A stretch of DNA of 33,967 nucleotides. It comes from Rhodopseudomonas sp. AAP120. Lineage in GTDB: Bacteria; Pseudomonadota; Alphaproteobacteria; Rhizobiales; Xanthobacteraceae. The stretch is taken from positions 1 to 33,967 of the forward strand of contig NZ_LJIC01000098.1 of NCBI RefSeq assembly GCF_001295845.1. The letters are read 5' to 3'. The position numbers were made by a program, and so were the translations under genes. Below the pieces are notes generated by a model that saw only the letters and a program-made list of their open reading frames with translations, did no database searches and had not been told where the DNA came from. Each line of letters opens with the position of its first letter. Position 1 is the stretch's first letter. This document shows positions 8,094-16,452 of this stretch, one piece after another.

Positions 8094-8185
8094 ACAACGT
8101 GGTCTATCTCTTAACCGTGCCTGGAATGGTGCTGATTGCGTCCTTGCTGCTTTACTGGCACGTCAATCGCGTCAGTCGAGGTTAG
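8090..8185 (+). CDS. 31-residue single-helix membrane protein, unknown
   Basis: A very short frame (MNNVVYLLTVPGMVLIASLLLYWHVNRVSRG by composition: a short polar start, one hydrophobic segment at about residues 5-22, then a basic HVNRVSRG tail). The positive-inside rule places the tail in the cytoplasm. The ATG overlaps the TGA of the 77-residue gene (ATGA, 8090-8093), a standard translational-coupling junction, which is the main reason to believe it. GC content is as low as in its partner. It ends 39 bp before mtnA. Single-span peptides of this size can be small-protein regulators, membrane complex subunits or toxins; nothing here decides between these. Confidence 0.45.
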   Translation: MNNVVYLLTVPGMVLIASLLLYWHVNRVSRG

Positions 8186-8224
8186 CGCTGTGGCAGTGAT
8201 TTCACGATTGTCCGGCGAAGACTC

Positions 8225-9340
8225 ATGAAAGTCGACGGCATTCACACCCGTTCCATCTGGCTCGAGCCGGATGGCTGGACGGTGGCGGCGATCGATCAGC
8301 GGCGGTTGCCGCATGAATATGTGATCGCCAAACTCACCAGTTGCGACCGCGCCGCGGATGCGATCCGCTCGATGCTGGTGCGCGGCGCGCCGCTGATCGG
8401 CGCGACGGCCGCCTACGGCATCGCGCTGGCGATGCGCGAGGACGCTTCCGACGCGGCGCTCGATCAGGCCTACGCCAAGCTGATCGCCACCCGCCCGACT
8501 GCCATCAATCTGAAATGGGCGCTCGACGAGATGCGCCGCGCGCTGCGTCCAATGAAGCCGGCCGAGCGCGTCGCGGCTGCGTACCAGCGCGCCGCCGAGA
8601 TCGCCGACGAGGACGTCGCCATCAATCAGGCGATCGGCGCCAATGGCCTGAAGCTGATCGAGGCAATCGCCGCGACCAAGAAGCCCGGCGAGCGCGTCAA
8701 CGTGCTGACGCATTGCAATGCCGGCTGGCTCGCCACCGTCGACTGGGGCACCGCGACGGCGCCGATCTATCAGGCGTTCGACAAGGGCATCCCGATCCAC
8801 GTCTATGCGGACGAGACCCGGCCACGCAATCAGGGCGCCTCGCTCACCGCCTGGGAGCTCGGCCATCACGGCGTCGACCACACGGTGATCCCGGACAACA
8901 CCGGCGGCCATCTGATGCAGCACGGCATGGTCGATCTTTGCATCGTCGGCACCGACCGGGTCACCGCTGACGGCGACGTCTGCAACAAGATCGGCACCTA
9001 TCTGAAGGCGCTGGCGGCGGCCGACAACAAAGTGCCGTTCTACGTGGCGCTGCCGTCGCCGACGATCGACTTCACCATCCACGACGGCGTGAAGGAAATC
9101 CCGATCGAGCAGCGCGAGGCGGCCGAGGTCACCGACATGACCGGCCGCACCGCCGACGGCCGGATCGAAACCGTGCGGATCGTGCCGCCGGGCTCGCAAG
9201 TCGCCAATTACGGCTTCGACGTCACGCCCTCGCGGCTCGTCACCGGCCTGATTACCGAGCGCGGCGTGCTGAAACCGGATCGCGCGTCGCTGGCGGCAGC
9301 CTTCCCCGAGCGGGTGGCGCGGGAGCAACTCGCGTCTTAG
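8225..9340 (+). CDS. mtnA: S-methyl-5-thioribose-1-phosphate isomerase
   Basis: A protein of 371 residues, full length. Family motifs: [14 protein letters not shown] (53-66), [10 protein letters not shown] with Cys164, [18 protein letters not shown] (195-212) and [18 protein letters not shown] (242-259) with Asp244; the Cys and Asp correspond to the proposed catalytic pair. It converts methylthioribose-1-phosphate to methylthioribulose-1-phosphate. The enzyme is related to eIF2B subunits, but these motifs identify the isomerase branch. Together with mtnP it makes the first two steps of salvage. No mtnB, mtnC, mtnD or mtnW lies in the window. The ribosome site is weak (GGCGAAGA), but the start agrees with the family N-terminus. 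Confidence 0.95.
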   Translation: MKVDGIHTRSIWLEPDGWTVAAIDQRRLPHEYVIAKLTSCDRAADAIRSMLVRGAPLIGATAAYGIALAMREDASDAALDQAYAKLIATRPTAINLKWALDEMRRALRPMKPAERVAAAYQRAAEIADEDVAINQAIGANGLKLIEAIAATKKPGERVNVLTHCNAGWLATVDWGTATAPIYQAFDKGIPIHVYADETRPRNQGASLTAWELGHHGVDHTVIPDNTGGHLMQHGMVDLCIVGTDRVTADGDVCNKIGTYLKALAAADNKVPFYVALPSPTIDFTIHDGVKEIPIEQREAAEVTDMTGRTADGRIETVRIVPPGSQVANYGFDVTPSRLVTGLITERGVLKPDRASLAAAFPERVAREQLAS

Positions 9341-9662
9341 CGAGGGCTATCCCCGCCGTCATTGCGAGGAGCGCAGCGACGAAGCAATCCAGCGCCGTGC
9401 ACCTGGCTGGATTGCTTCGCGGAGCCTGTCATCGGGCGGCGCTCCGCGCCGACCCGTTGGCTCGCAATGACGGGGAGCGGACGTCATATCGGGCCAAGAC
9501 CCGCCAAGCAGACCGCCGCGCCAAAGCCGCAATTGGATACCCATCCTTGCCGTCCGCCGGCCCGCGCGGCTGAAGGTCACGCGGGAAACTGCTCGCCTGC
9601 GGCGCCGTTGTGGTTATGCTCGGCCCGATGCGCCGGCTCGTTCCCGGCGAAGGATGTTGACG
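9341..9662. other. 322-bp intergenic region with one repeat
   Basis: After mtnA the first 130 bases are a class B element (9358-9471). Between about 9480 and 9650 I see no gene, RNA motif or clear promoter. Open frames across this stretch lack ribosome sites and run into the repeat. Confidence 0.6.
9358..9471. repeat. Class B intergenic palindromic element, copy 2
   Basis: It begins GTCATTGCGAGGAGCGCAGC, has the inner pair AAGCAATCCAG / CTGGATTGCTT around GCGCCGTGCAC, and ends GGCTCGCAATGAC. It shares outer ends and inner arms with the copy at 5507-5587 but carries about 30 bp of extra sequence in the right arm. Confidence 0.85.
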
Positions 9663-9968
9663 ATGACCGACCAGCCCAGGCAGCCCGAGCGGCCGCGCTT
9701 CGAACCGGAGATCATTCCGCCCGGCGAGTCCCACGACCCGCGCGGCACGCGGGTGTTCATCGACCAGACCACCACCGAGCAGATTTTCGTCGGCCGGATC
9801 AGTCCGCTGCAGATGTTCATGCTGGCGCTGGGGATCGGGGCGGTGATCGCCGTGGTGCTGGTGATCCTGCTCGGTGCGTTCCTGCTGTGGATCCCGATCG
9901 TCGGCCTGCTGGTCGCCGCCGGCCTGGTCGCCGGTGTGCTGCGGCCGCTGTTCCAGCGCCGGGGATAG
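9663..9968 (+). CDS. Small membrane protein, hypothetical
   Basis: A protein of 101 residues. AAGG at about 9650-9653 places the start at the ATG at 9663 rather than at 9654. The first half is polar and Pro/Arg-rich (PRQPERPRFEPEIIPPGESHDPRGTRVFIDQ). Two hydrophobic segments follow: about residues 49-73 (MFMLALGIGAVIAVVLVILLGAFLL) and about 75-92, with a basic end (LFQRRG). It is likely a two-helix inner membrane protein with a cytoplasmic N-terminal tail. Proteins of this shape are common in Bradyrhizobium-type genomes, but I cannot name a function. It stands 86 bp before the PepSY/two-component operon and could be cotranscribed. Confidence 0.75.
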   Translation: MTDQPRQPERPRFEPEIIPPGESHDPRGTRVFIDQTTTEQIFVGRISPLQMFMLALGIGAVIAVVLVILLGAFLLWIPIVGLLVAAGLVAGVLRPLFQRRG

Positions 9969-10054
9969 CCAGGCCTGCGATTGATCCGCGTCAGCGAACG
10001 GTCAGCCGCGATCCATCATAGCAGCGGCACTCGGATTGATCCCGGAGACCGTTC

Positions 10055-10399
10055 GTGTCGAACCTGCGCAAACGCCCGCTGACGGCCGGCCTGATCCTGG
10101 CGCTACTGGCCGCGCCGGTGTCAGTGTCTCCGGTCTCCGCTCACGACCACGACCACGACCACGAGCGCCACGATCACGACGAGGCACGGCTCGCCGTGCA
10201 GCGTGGCGAAATCCGGCCGCTTGCCGAACTGCTGTCGATGGTGCGCAACAAGCTGCCGGGCGAGATCACCGGCGTCGAGATCGAGCGTCACCACGGTCAG
10301 TGGCTGTACGAATTCATCGTCGTCGACAAGGCCGGGCGGATGTACGAAGTGCATGTCGATCCGCAGAGCGGCGAGATCCGCAAGACCAGGGAAAAGTGA
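10055..10399 (+). CDS. His-rich periplasmic PepSY-domain protein
   Basis: A protein of 114 residues with a GTG start preceded by GGAGA. A signal peptide (residues 1-29) ends at SVSPVSA; the mature N-terminus then carries HDHDHDHERHDHDE (30-43), a likely metal-binding tail with seven histidines. The rest (about 50-110) is a single PepSY domain, with IRPLAELLSMVRNKLPGEITGVEIE, then WLYEFIVV and YEVHVDPQSGEI. PepSY proteins often act as periplasmic inhibitors or sensory partners. Its TGA overlaps the ATG of the response regulator by one base, so it belongs to the two-component operon and may be both an input to and a target of the kinase. A metal signal is inference from the histidines. Confidence 0.88.
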   Translation: MSNLRKRPLTAGLILALLAAPVSVSPVSAHDHDHDHERHDHDEARLAVQRGEIRPLAELLSMVRNKLPGEITGVEIERHHGQWLYEFIVVDKAGRMYEVHVDPQSGEIRKTREK

Positions 10400-11064
10400 T
10401 GCGGGTGCTGGTGGTGGAGGACGACCGCCGGATCGCCGCCGATCTGGCGCGAGGCTTGGCCGAGGCCGGCTATATCGCCGACTGCGTCTCCGACGGCGAG
10501 GACGCGTGGTTTCGCGGCGACACCGAGGACTACACCGCGATCATCCTCGATCTGGGGCTGCCCCGGCTCGACGGCCTCACCATCCTGAAGCGCTGGCGCG
10601 ACAATGGACGGCGCACCCCGGTGCTGATCCTGACTGCGCGGGGTAGCTGGGCCGAGCGGGTCGACGGCATCGACGCCGGCGCCGACGACTATCTGCCCAA
10701 GCCGTTCCAGATGGAGGAACTGCTGGCCCGACTGCGCTCGATCGTGCGCCGCTCGGTCGGCCACGCCTCCTCGGTCACCACAGTCGGCGCCGTCACGCTC
10801 GACGAACGGCAGATGCAGGTCAGCATCCGCGGCGAGCCGGTGGCGCTGTCGCCGCTGGAATATCGGCTGGCGTCCTATCTGATGCTGCATCGCGGCCGCG
10901 TGGTGTCACAGTTCGAACTCAGCGAGAACATCTACGGCCAGGACGACGCCCACGATTCCAACGCCATCGAGGTGCTGGTCGGCCGCGTCCGCAAGAAGCT
11001 CGGCGCCGATTTGATCGAGACGCGGCGCGGCTTCGGCTACATCGTGCCGGGAGACGGCACGTGA
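10399..11064 (+). CDS. OmpR/PhoP-type response regulator
   Basis: A protein of 221 residues. The receiver domain (1-115) has the acidic pair D8/D9, phosphoacceptor D51 (IILDLGLPRLDG), T79 (LTARG) and K101 (LPKPF). The C-terminal winged helix (about 125-218) has LSPLEYRLASYLMLHRGRVVS, SNAIEVLVGRVRKKLG and TRRGFGYIV, typical of the OmpR family and close in style to PhoP/QseB. The ATG shares its A with the stop of the PepSY gene, and its stop overlaps the GTG of the kinase gene (GTGA), so all three are translationally coupled. On phosphorylation it should bind direct repeats in target promoters; none was identified here. Confidence 0.95.
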   Translation: MRVLVVEDDRRIAADLARGLAEAGYIADCVSDGEDAWFRGDTEDYTAIILDLGLPRLDGLTILKRWRDNGRRTPVLILTARGSWAERVDGIDAGADDYLPKPFQMEELLARLRSIVRRSVGHASSVTTVGAVTLDERQMQVSIRGEPVALSPLEYRLASYLMLHRGRVVSQFELSENIYGQDDAHDSNAIEVLVGRVRKKLGADLIETRRGFGYIVPGDGT

Positions 11065-12422
11065 CGCGGCATTCGCTGCGGCTGCGGCTGATCGCCGGCG
11101 GCGCCGCGGCGATCCTGATCGCGCTCAGCGTCGCCGGCATGGGACTCACCATCCTGTTCGAGCGCCACGTCACCCGCACCATTGCGGACGATCTCGAAGT
11201 CTCGCTCAAACAATTGCTGGCGGGGCTGGAGGTCGATGCCGACGGCCATCTGCTGCTGGCCCGGCCGCCAACCGATCCGCGGTTCTCCGAGCCGCTGTCC
11301 GGGCTGTACTGGCAGGTCGGTGACGACCACGACCAGCTGCTACGCTCGCGCTCGCTGTGGGACGACCGGTTGACGGTGCCGATCGATCAGCCGGGGCCGG
11401 GCGAGGTGCATCACCACGACATCGCCGGGCCGGCGGGGGCGCGGCTGTCGATCGTTGAACGCCGGGTAATCCTGACCATCGCCGGCAAGCCGGTGCCGGT
11501 CCGCGCCATGGTGGCGGTCGATCTCGCGCGGGTCGACGCCGCCGGCAAGGCATTCGCGCGCGATCTCGTCGTCGCGCTCGGCATTCTCGGCGTGGTGCTG
11601 GCAATCGCCACCTCGGTGCAGGTGATGCTCGGCCTGCGCCCGCTGCGGGCGCTGCGCCAGGGCGTCGCCGACATCCGCGCCGGGCGCAGCGATCGCCTGC
11701 CGCAGGCGGTGCCGGACGAGGTCCGGCCGCTGGTCGAGGAGGTCAACGCGCTGCTCGAGGCGCAGGCGCGCGAGATTGCCCGGTCGCGGGACCGCGCGGC
11801 CGATCTCGCCCATGGCCTGAAGACGCCGCTCGCCGCACTCGCCGCCGATGCGGCGCGGCTGCGCGGACGCGGGGAGGACAGGCTGGCGCGTGACATCGAG
11901 GCGGTCGGCACCGCGATGAGCCGGCATGTCGACCGCGAACTGGCTCGGGCCCGGCTGCGCGGCGAGGTCCGCCGCGGCGCTGTGGCTCCGGTCGCGCTGG
12001 CGCCGCTGCTGCGCTCGCTGGTGACGATCCAGTCGCGCACCCCGGCCGGCGCCCGGATCGAGTACCAATTGGAAATCCCCGATTACACGGCGGTGAGGCT
12101 CGATCGTACCGATCTGGCGGAGGTGCTCGGCAATCTGCTCGACAACGCCACCCGCCACGCCCGCAGCCGGGTCCGGATCGGCACCAGTTGCGACGCCAAC
12201 GGGTTCTGCTTTGCCATCGAGGACGATGGCGAAGGCCTGGAGACCGAGGCCTGTGTGGCTGTGCTCGGACGCGGCATCCGTCTCGACCAGCGCGGCGAAG
12301 GTGCCGGCCTCGGCCTCGCCATCGTCCAGGACGTCCTCGACGCCTATGGCTGGACGCTGCACCTGTCCCGCTCCGAGCTGGGCGGGCTGAAGGCGAGCTG
12401 CTGCACGGTGACGGCGGCGTAG
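11061..12422 (+). CDS. PhoQ-like sensor histidine kinase
   Basis: A protein of 453 residues with a GTG start overlapping the regulator stop. TM1 lies at about 9-33, a periplasmic sensor at about 34-167 and TM2 at about 168-190. A HAMP linker (about 191-243) leads to the dimerisation helix with [13 protein letters not shown] (phosphoacceptor His251), the form seen in PhoQ relatives. The ATPase domain has the N box [12 protein letters not shown] (356-367), G1 EDDGEGL (387-393) and G2 [10 protein letters not shown] (412-421). The sensor domain contains acidic and His-containing stretches (GDDHDQ and VHHHD) that could contact cations. It would phosphorylate the adjacent regulator. The stimulus is unknown; the His-rich PepSY partner suggests a metal or envelope signal. 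Confidence 0.94.
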   Translation: MTRHSLRLRLIAGGAAAILIALSVAGMGLTILFERHVTRTIADDLEVSLKQLLAGLEVDADGHLLLARPPTDPRFSEPLSGLYWQVGDDHDQLLRSRSLWDDRLTVPIDQPGPGEVHHHDIAGPAGARLSIVERRVILTIAGKPVPVRAMVAVDLARVDAAGKAFARDLVVALGILGVVLAIATSVQVMLGLRPLRALRQGVADIRAGRSDRLPQAVPDEVRPLVEEVNALLEAQAREIARSRDRAADLAHGLKTPLAALAADAARLRGRGEDRLARDIEAVGTAMSRHVDRELARARLRGEVRRGAVAPVALAPLLRSLVTIQSRTPAGARIEYQLEIPDYTAVRLDRTDLAEVLGNLLDNATRHARSRVRIGTSCDANGFCFAIEDDGEGLETEACVAVLGRGIRLDQRGEGAGLGLAIVQDVLDAYGWTLHLSRSELGGLKASCCTVTAA

Positions 12423-12458
12423 TTGGTTTGGTTCGCGGGGCTTGCCTCCTGCTCCACG

Positions 12459-12571
12459 GTCATCGCCCGGCTTGTCCGGGCGACCCAGTATTCCAGAGCG
12501 CTGTCTGGTCGGCAGTGCGCTTGCCGCGGGCGCTCTGGGATACTGGGTCACCCGCATTCGCGGGTGATGAC
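12459..12571. repeat. Class C intergenic palindromic element
   Basis: A 113-bp inverted repeat with ends GTCATCGCCCGG and CGCGGGTGATGAC. The inner arms CGACCCAGTATTCCAGAGCG and CGCTCTGGGATACTGGGTCA are nearly complementary. It occupies the gap between the kinase gene and htpG, upstream of the putative htpG promoter. Only one copy is in the window, so its repeat status rests on its shape and its likeness to classes A and B. Confidence 0.7.
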
Positions 12572-12628
12572 GGGTTGCTGTGGGGCGATCTCCGCCACCT
12601 CACTCGTTCTGGGTGTCGCCGCCCCCGC

Positions 12629-12656
12629 CTTGCCATCACCGCGTCGCGCGCTATAT
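12629..12656 (+). promoter_or_regulatory. Possible heat-shock (RpoH-type) promoter of htpG
   Basis: CTTGCC (12629-12634) and CTATAT (12651-12656) are 16 bp apart and lie about 45 bp before the htpG start. CTTG at -35 with a CyTAT-like -10 is the pattern known for alphaproteobacterial RpoH promoters, and htpG is a common RpoH target. The match is by eye and could be a housekeeping promoter. Confidence 0.4.
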
Positions 12657-12700
12657 CCGGGTTTTCCCGTTCACCCTTGTTCAGGATCGAGTATTCCCGC

Positions 12701-14587
12701 ATGACGACGACTGATACCGCCGCCGAGACGAAGCCGTTCCAGGCCGAAGTGGCCGAGCTTTTGAATCTCATGGTGCATTCGGTCTATTCCGAGACCGATA
12801 TTTTCCTGCGCGAGCTGATTTCCAACGCCTCCGATGCGCTCGACAAGCTGCGTTACGAATCGATCTCCAAGCCCGAGCTGATGGCCGAGGGCGGCGAGCC
12901 GAAGATCCGGATCATTCCGAGGAAGGCTCCCGACACCCTGACGGTGCGCGACAACGGCATCGGCATGGACCGGCAGGAGCTGATCGACAATCTCGGCACC
13001 ATCGCCAAGTCCGGCACCAAGTCGTTCCTGTCGAAGCTGACCGAAGCCAAGGACGGCGCCGGGCTGATCGGTCAGTTCGGCGTCGGCTTCTACGCCGCCT
13101 TCATGGTGGCCGACAAGATCACCGTCACCAGCCGCCGCGCCGGTTCGAACGAAGTCTGGACCTGGACCTCGTCGGGCGGCGCCGGCTTCGAGATCGCGCC
13201 GGCCTCCGAGGAGGACGCCGCGCGCGTCGAGCGCGGCACCGAGATCGTGCTGCATCTGAAGCCGGACGCGTCGAAATATCTCGAGGCCTATCAGATCGAA
13301 CGCATCGTCTCGGAGTACTCCGACAACATCCAGTTTCCGATCGAGCTGGTGCCGGAAGAAGGCGAGCCGCGGCAGATCAATTCGGCCAGCGCGCTGTGGC
13401 AGCGCTCCAAGTCCGAGCTGACCGAGGACGACTACAAGCAGGCCTACAAGCAGGTCGCGAACGCCTTCGACGACCCGGCGATGACGCTGCACTATCGGGC
13501 CGAGGGTCGGCAGTCCTACGTGGTGCTGCTGTTCGCGCCGTCGACCAAGCCGTTCGACCTGTTCGAGCCGGAGCGCAAGGGCCGCGTCAAGCTGTACGTT
13601 CGCCGCGTCTTCATCACCGCGGACGCCGACCTGCTGCCGCCTTATCTGCGTTTCCTGCGCGGCGTGATCGACAGCGAGGACCTGCCGCTGAACCTGTCGC
13701 GCGAGATGCTGCAGAACAATCCGCAGCTGGCGCAGATCCGCAAGGCCGTAACCGGCAAGGTGATCGGCGAGCTGGAAAGCCTCGCCGACAAGCAGCCCGA
13801 GCAGTTCGCCAAGATCTGGGACTCGTTCGGCCCGGTGCTGAAGGAAGGCATCTACGAGGATTACGAGCGCCGCGAGAAGCTGCTGTCGCTGGCGCGCTTC
13901 ACCACCACCACCGGCGAGAACCGCACGCTGGCGCAATATGTCGAGGCGATGAAGGAGAACCAGACCGAGATCTATTATCTGGTCGGCGACTCCATCGAGC
14001 GGCTGAAGTCGAATCCGAAGCTGGAATCGGCCACCGCGCGCGGCATCGAGGTGCTGCTGCTGACCGATCCGGTCGATGCGTTCTGGACCTCGGCGCCGCT
14101 CGATTTCGGCGGCAAGCCGCTGAAGTCGCTGAGCCAGGGCGATATCAATTTCGACCTGATCCCGAAGCTCGATGCCGACAAGACCGACGACAAGCCGGAA
14201 GAGCCCAAGGCCGACGAAACCACGGTGATCGCGGTGATCAAGGACGCGCTCGGCGAGCGCGTCAGCGACGTCAAGGCGTCGCAGCGGCTGACGGCGAGCG
14301 CGTCGTGTCTGGTCGCAGGCGGTTTCGGGCCGGATCGCGAGCTCGAGAAGATGCTGGCCCGCGCCAACAAGGGCGCCGCCACCAAGCCGATCCTGGAGGT
14401 CAATCTCGGCCACCCGCTGGTGACGGCGCTGGCGAACGCCAAGGCCGACAAGGCCGAGGCGACCGACCTGTCGTTCCTGCTGCTGGAGCAGGCGCAGATC
14501 CTCGACGGCGAGCTGCCGGAAGATCCCGCTGCCTTCGCCGGCCGGCTCAACCGGCTGGTGCTGCGCGGCCTGGTCGCACATGGTTAG
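12701..14587 (+). CDS. htpG: Molecular chaperone HtpG (Hsp90)
   Basis: A protein of 628 residues, the usual HtpG length. The GHKL ATPase domain shows [40 protein letters not shown] and [16 protein letters not shown]. The middle domain has the YVRRVFI and [27 protein letters not shown] blocks. The C-terminal dimerisation region runs to [10 protein letters not shown] and lacks the eukaryotic MEEVD tail, as expected in bacteria. It is an ATP-driven cytosolic chaperone for late folding steps. The ATG at 12701 begins [17 protein letters not shown]; longer upstream reading is repeat sequence. The gene is monocistronic, with a possible heat-shock promoter upstream. Confidence 0.97.
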   Translation: MTTTDTAAETKPFQAEVAELLNLMVHSVYSETDIFLRELISNASDALDKLRYESISKPELMAEGGEPKIRIIPRKAPDTLTVRDNGIGMDRQELIDNLGTIAKSGTKSFLSKLTEAKDGAGLIGQFGVGFYAAFMVADKITVTSRRAGSNEVWTWTSSGGAGFEIAPASEEDAARVERGTEIVLHLKPDASKYLEAYQIERIVSEYSDNIQFPIELVPEEGEPRQINSASALWQRSKSELTEDDYKQAYKQVANAFDDPAMTLHYRAEGRQSYVVLLFAPSTKPFDLFEPERKGRVKLYVRRVFITADADLLPPYLRFLRGVIDSEDLPLNLSREMLQNNPQLAQIRKAVTGKVIGELESLADKQPEQFAKIWDSFGPVLKEGIYEDYERREKLLSLARFTTTTGENRTLAQYVEAMKENQTEIYYLVGDSIERLKSNPKLESATARGIEVLLLTDPVDAFWTSAPLDFGGKPLKSLSQGDINFDLIPKLDADKTDDKPEEPKADETTVIAVIKDALGERVSDVKASQRLTASASCLVAGGFGPDRELEKMLARANKGAATKPILEVNLGHPLVTALANAKADKAEATDLSFLLLEQAQILDGELPEDPAAFAGRLNRLVLRGLVAHG

Positions 14588-14620
14588 CGGCTGACTAAGA
14601 AACAGGGTTACCGCTTTTTT
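14586..14620 (+). terminator. Weak hairpin plus T-run after htpG
   Basis: AGCGG (14586-14590) can pair with CCGCT (14611-14615), followed by a run of six T (14615-14620). The stem is short and the loop is 20 nt, so this is only a possible terminator; the T-run directly after the stem is the main support. Confidence 0.35.
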
Positions 14621-14633
14621 AATCCCTGGCGTG

Positions 14634-14667
14634 CACTCTGCTCGGCATCGTTGTGCCGAGCAGAGTG
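14634..14667 (+). promoter_or_regulatory. Perfect 14-bp hairpin directly upstream of the outer membrane protein start
   Basis: CACTCTGCTCGGCA (14634-14647) and its exact complement TGCCGAGCAGAGTG (14654-14667) enclose a 6-nt loop. The hairpin ends 6 bases before the ATG at 14674. No T-run follows on either strand, so an intrinsic terminator is unlikely. It may be an operator dyad or a 5'-UTR stem controlling translation. No Shine-Dalgarno sequence lies between it and the start. Confidence 0.6.
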
Positions 14668-14673
14668 TCGTTC

Positions 14674-16350
14674 ATGAGCCGCCTCCTTGTCGCCGCCGCA
14701 GCCCTGACGGCGGCCTTGTCTCCAGCCGCTGCGGCGGATCTGACGCGGCTGCTGCCGCCCGCGCCTCCGGTGCAGTGGAACTGGACCGGGCTGTATTGGG
14801 GCGCGCATCTCGGCGGCAGCTACGGCCAGTCGTCTTTCACCAGCCCGTTTGGCCCGTCGCTGTACGGTGACCATGTGCGGACGCCGTCGGTGCTCGCCGG
14901 CGTGCAGCTCGGCTACAACTATCAGGTCTCGCCGAACTGGCTGCTCGGCGTCGAGGCCGACGTCAGCGCGCTGAACGGCGACGGCACTCAGACCTGCTTC
15001 GCGCCCGACGGCTTCTTCCTGTCGGCGAATTGCCGCGTCAAGCACAACGCAATGGCGACCGGCACCGGCCGGCTCGGCTTCGTCACCGGCCGCGGCGGAC
15101 GCACGCTGCTGTACGGCAAGGCCGGCGTGGCCTGGCTGGCGCAAAGCATCGACATCGCCACCAATCCGCTCGGCCTGCAGACCAGTTCGAACGACGGCCG
15201 TTTCGGCTGGACGGTGGGAGCCGGTATCGAGCAGGCGCTGGCGCCGGCCTGGTCGGTCAAGCTCGAATACGGCTATGCGGATTTCGGCAGCAAGACGATG
15301 GCGACGCCGAACAGCTTCGCGCAACTGTTCTATCCGTTCTTCTATGTGCCGGTGCCCGGCAGCACCACCTCGGTCAGCCAGACCAGTCACACCGTGAAGG
15401 TTGGGCTCAACATGAAGTTCGGCGGCGATGCTTATGCGCGGTTCGACGACTACGCGCTGCGCGGCGGCCTGCGCGACGAGCCGGTGATCGCCGACGCCGA
15501 GATCGGCGCGCGGGTGTGGTACAGCTTCGGCCGCTTCCAGAAGGACCTCGGCGCCGGCGTCACCGAGGGGCGCCAGAACGTGCTGGTGTCGCGGCTGACC
15601 TACGACACCACGGCTGCTTCGGGCGAACTGTTCGGCCGCCTCAACGCGCCGTCCGACCTGTTCATTAAGGGTTTCGCCGGCGGCGGCACGCTCACCAAGG
15701 GCGCGATGAACGACGAGGACTGGCTGATCGCGCGCCAGACCGTGCCGTACTCGAATACGCTGTCGGATCCGGTAAAGGGCAGCATCGCCTACGCGACGTT
15801 CGATGCCGGCTACGATCTGATCCGAGGCCGCGACTCACGGTTCGGCGGCTTCGTCGGCTACAACTATTACCGGGACAACAAATCGGCCTATGGCTGCGTG
15901 CAGTTCGCCAATCCTAACGCCGGCTGCATTCCGAGTTTCCCGACCTCGACCCTCGGCATCACCGAGAACAATACCTGGCATTCGCTGCGCCTCGGCGTCA
16001 ACGGCACCATCGGGCTCGGCCATGGCCTGACGCTGACTGGCGATGCGGCCTACCTGCCGTATGTGAAGTTCTTCGGCGAAGATAATCATCTGCAGCGCCG
16101 GGATGTGAGCAACACGGTCTCGCCGGAGCGCGGCACCGGGCAGGGCGTGCAGCTCGAAGCGATCTTGTCGTATCAGTTCAACAATGCCTTCAGCGTCGGC
16201 GCCGGCGCGCGGTATTGGGCGATGTGGGCGACGAAGGACGCCTATACCAATGCGTTCGGCTCGGACTGTCCGTGCCAGACCTTGCCGGTCCGCACCGAAC
16301 GCTATGGAACCTTCCTGCAAGCGGCCTACAAGTTTGACAGTTTGAAGTAG
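14674..16350 (+). CDS. Outer membrane protein: Omp25-like barrel fused to an omptin-like barrel
   Basis: A protein of 558 residues. A signal peptide (1-21, ending SPAAAA) defines the ATG at 14674. Residues 35-250 form an Omp25/31-type small barrel: WTGLYWGAHLGGSYG, LAGVQLGYNYQ, and a last strand HTVKVGLNMKFG of the kind that normally ends such proteins. A second barrel-like region (about 275-558) follows and ends in an aromatic strand (FLQAAYKF). It holds NDEDW (346-350) and EDNHLQRR (469-476), which match the D-x-D-W and D-x-H catalytic pairs of omptin proteases. It may be a surface endopeptidase joined to a porin-like barrel. There is no clear ribosome site; a perfect hairpin lies just upstream. 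The fold call for each half is by motif, not by search. Confidence 0.8.
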   Translation: MSRLLVAAAALTAALSPAAAADLTRLLPPAPPVQWNWTGLYWGAHLGGSYGQSSFTSPFGPSLYGDHVRTPSVLAGVQLGYNYQVSPNWLLGVEADVSALNGDGTQTCFAPDGFFLSANCRVKHNAMATGTGRLGFVTGRGGRTLLYGKAGVAWLAQSIDIATNPLGLQTSSNDGRFGWTVGAGIEQALAPAWSVKLEYGYADFGSKTMATPNSFAQLFYPFFYVPVPGSTTSVSQTSHTVKVGLNMKFGGDAYARFDDYALRGGLRDEPVIADAEIGARVWYSFGRFQKDLGAGVTEGRQNVLVSRLTYDTTAASGELFGRLNAPSDLFIKGFAGGGTLTKGAMNDEDWLIARQTVPYSNTLSDPVKGSIAYATFDAGYDLIRGRDSRFGGFVGYNYYRDNKSAYGCVQFANPNAGCIPSFPTSTLGITENNTWHSLRLGVNGTIGLGHGLTLTGDAAYLPYVKFFGEDNHLQRRDVSNTVSPERGTGQGVQLEAILSYQFNNAFSVGAGARYWAMWATKDAYTNAFGSDCPCQTLPVRTERYGTFLQAAYKFDSLK

Positions 16351-16351
16351 T

Positions 16352-16403
16352 CGGCGGGGCGGATCAGTTCCGCACGGCAAAAAATCCGCTGGTCCGCCGC
16401 CGG
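16352..16403 (+). terminator. Imperfect GC-rich hairpin after the outer membrane protein gene
   Basis: CGGCGG-GG-CGGATCAG (from 16352) can pair imperfectly with CTGGTCCGCCGCCG (to about 16402) across a loop containing AAAAAA. Only a short pyrimidine stretch (CTTCTT) follows. It may be a terminator or attenuator before the binding-protein gene. Confidence 0.3.
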
Positions 16404-16452
16404 CTTCTTGAATAGGGTGCCGCCCAACCAAAAAGCTGGGAGGCACACTCGT

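Noticed and set aside
10141-10175. Short tandem GACCAC units resembling a repeat or the start of a CRISPR-like array
   Set aside because: They encode the His-Asp run of the PepSY protein and are in frame; there are no spacers.
12671-14581. A 636-residue open frame on the minus strand opposite htpG
   Set aside because: It mirrors htpG codons, shows biased Arg/Gln/Leu composition and no domain; the plus-strand HtpG motifs decide.
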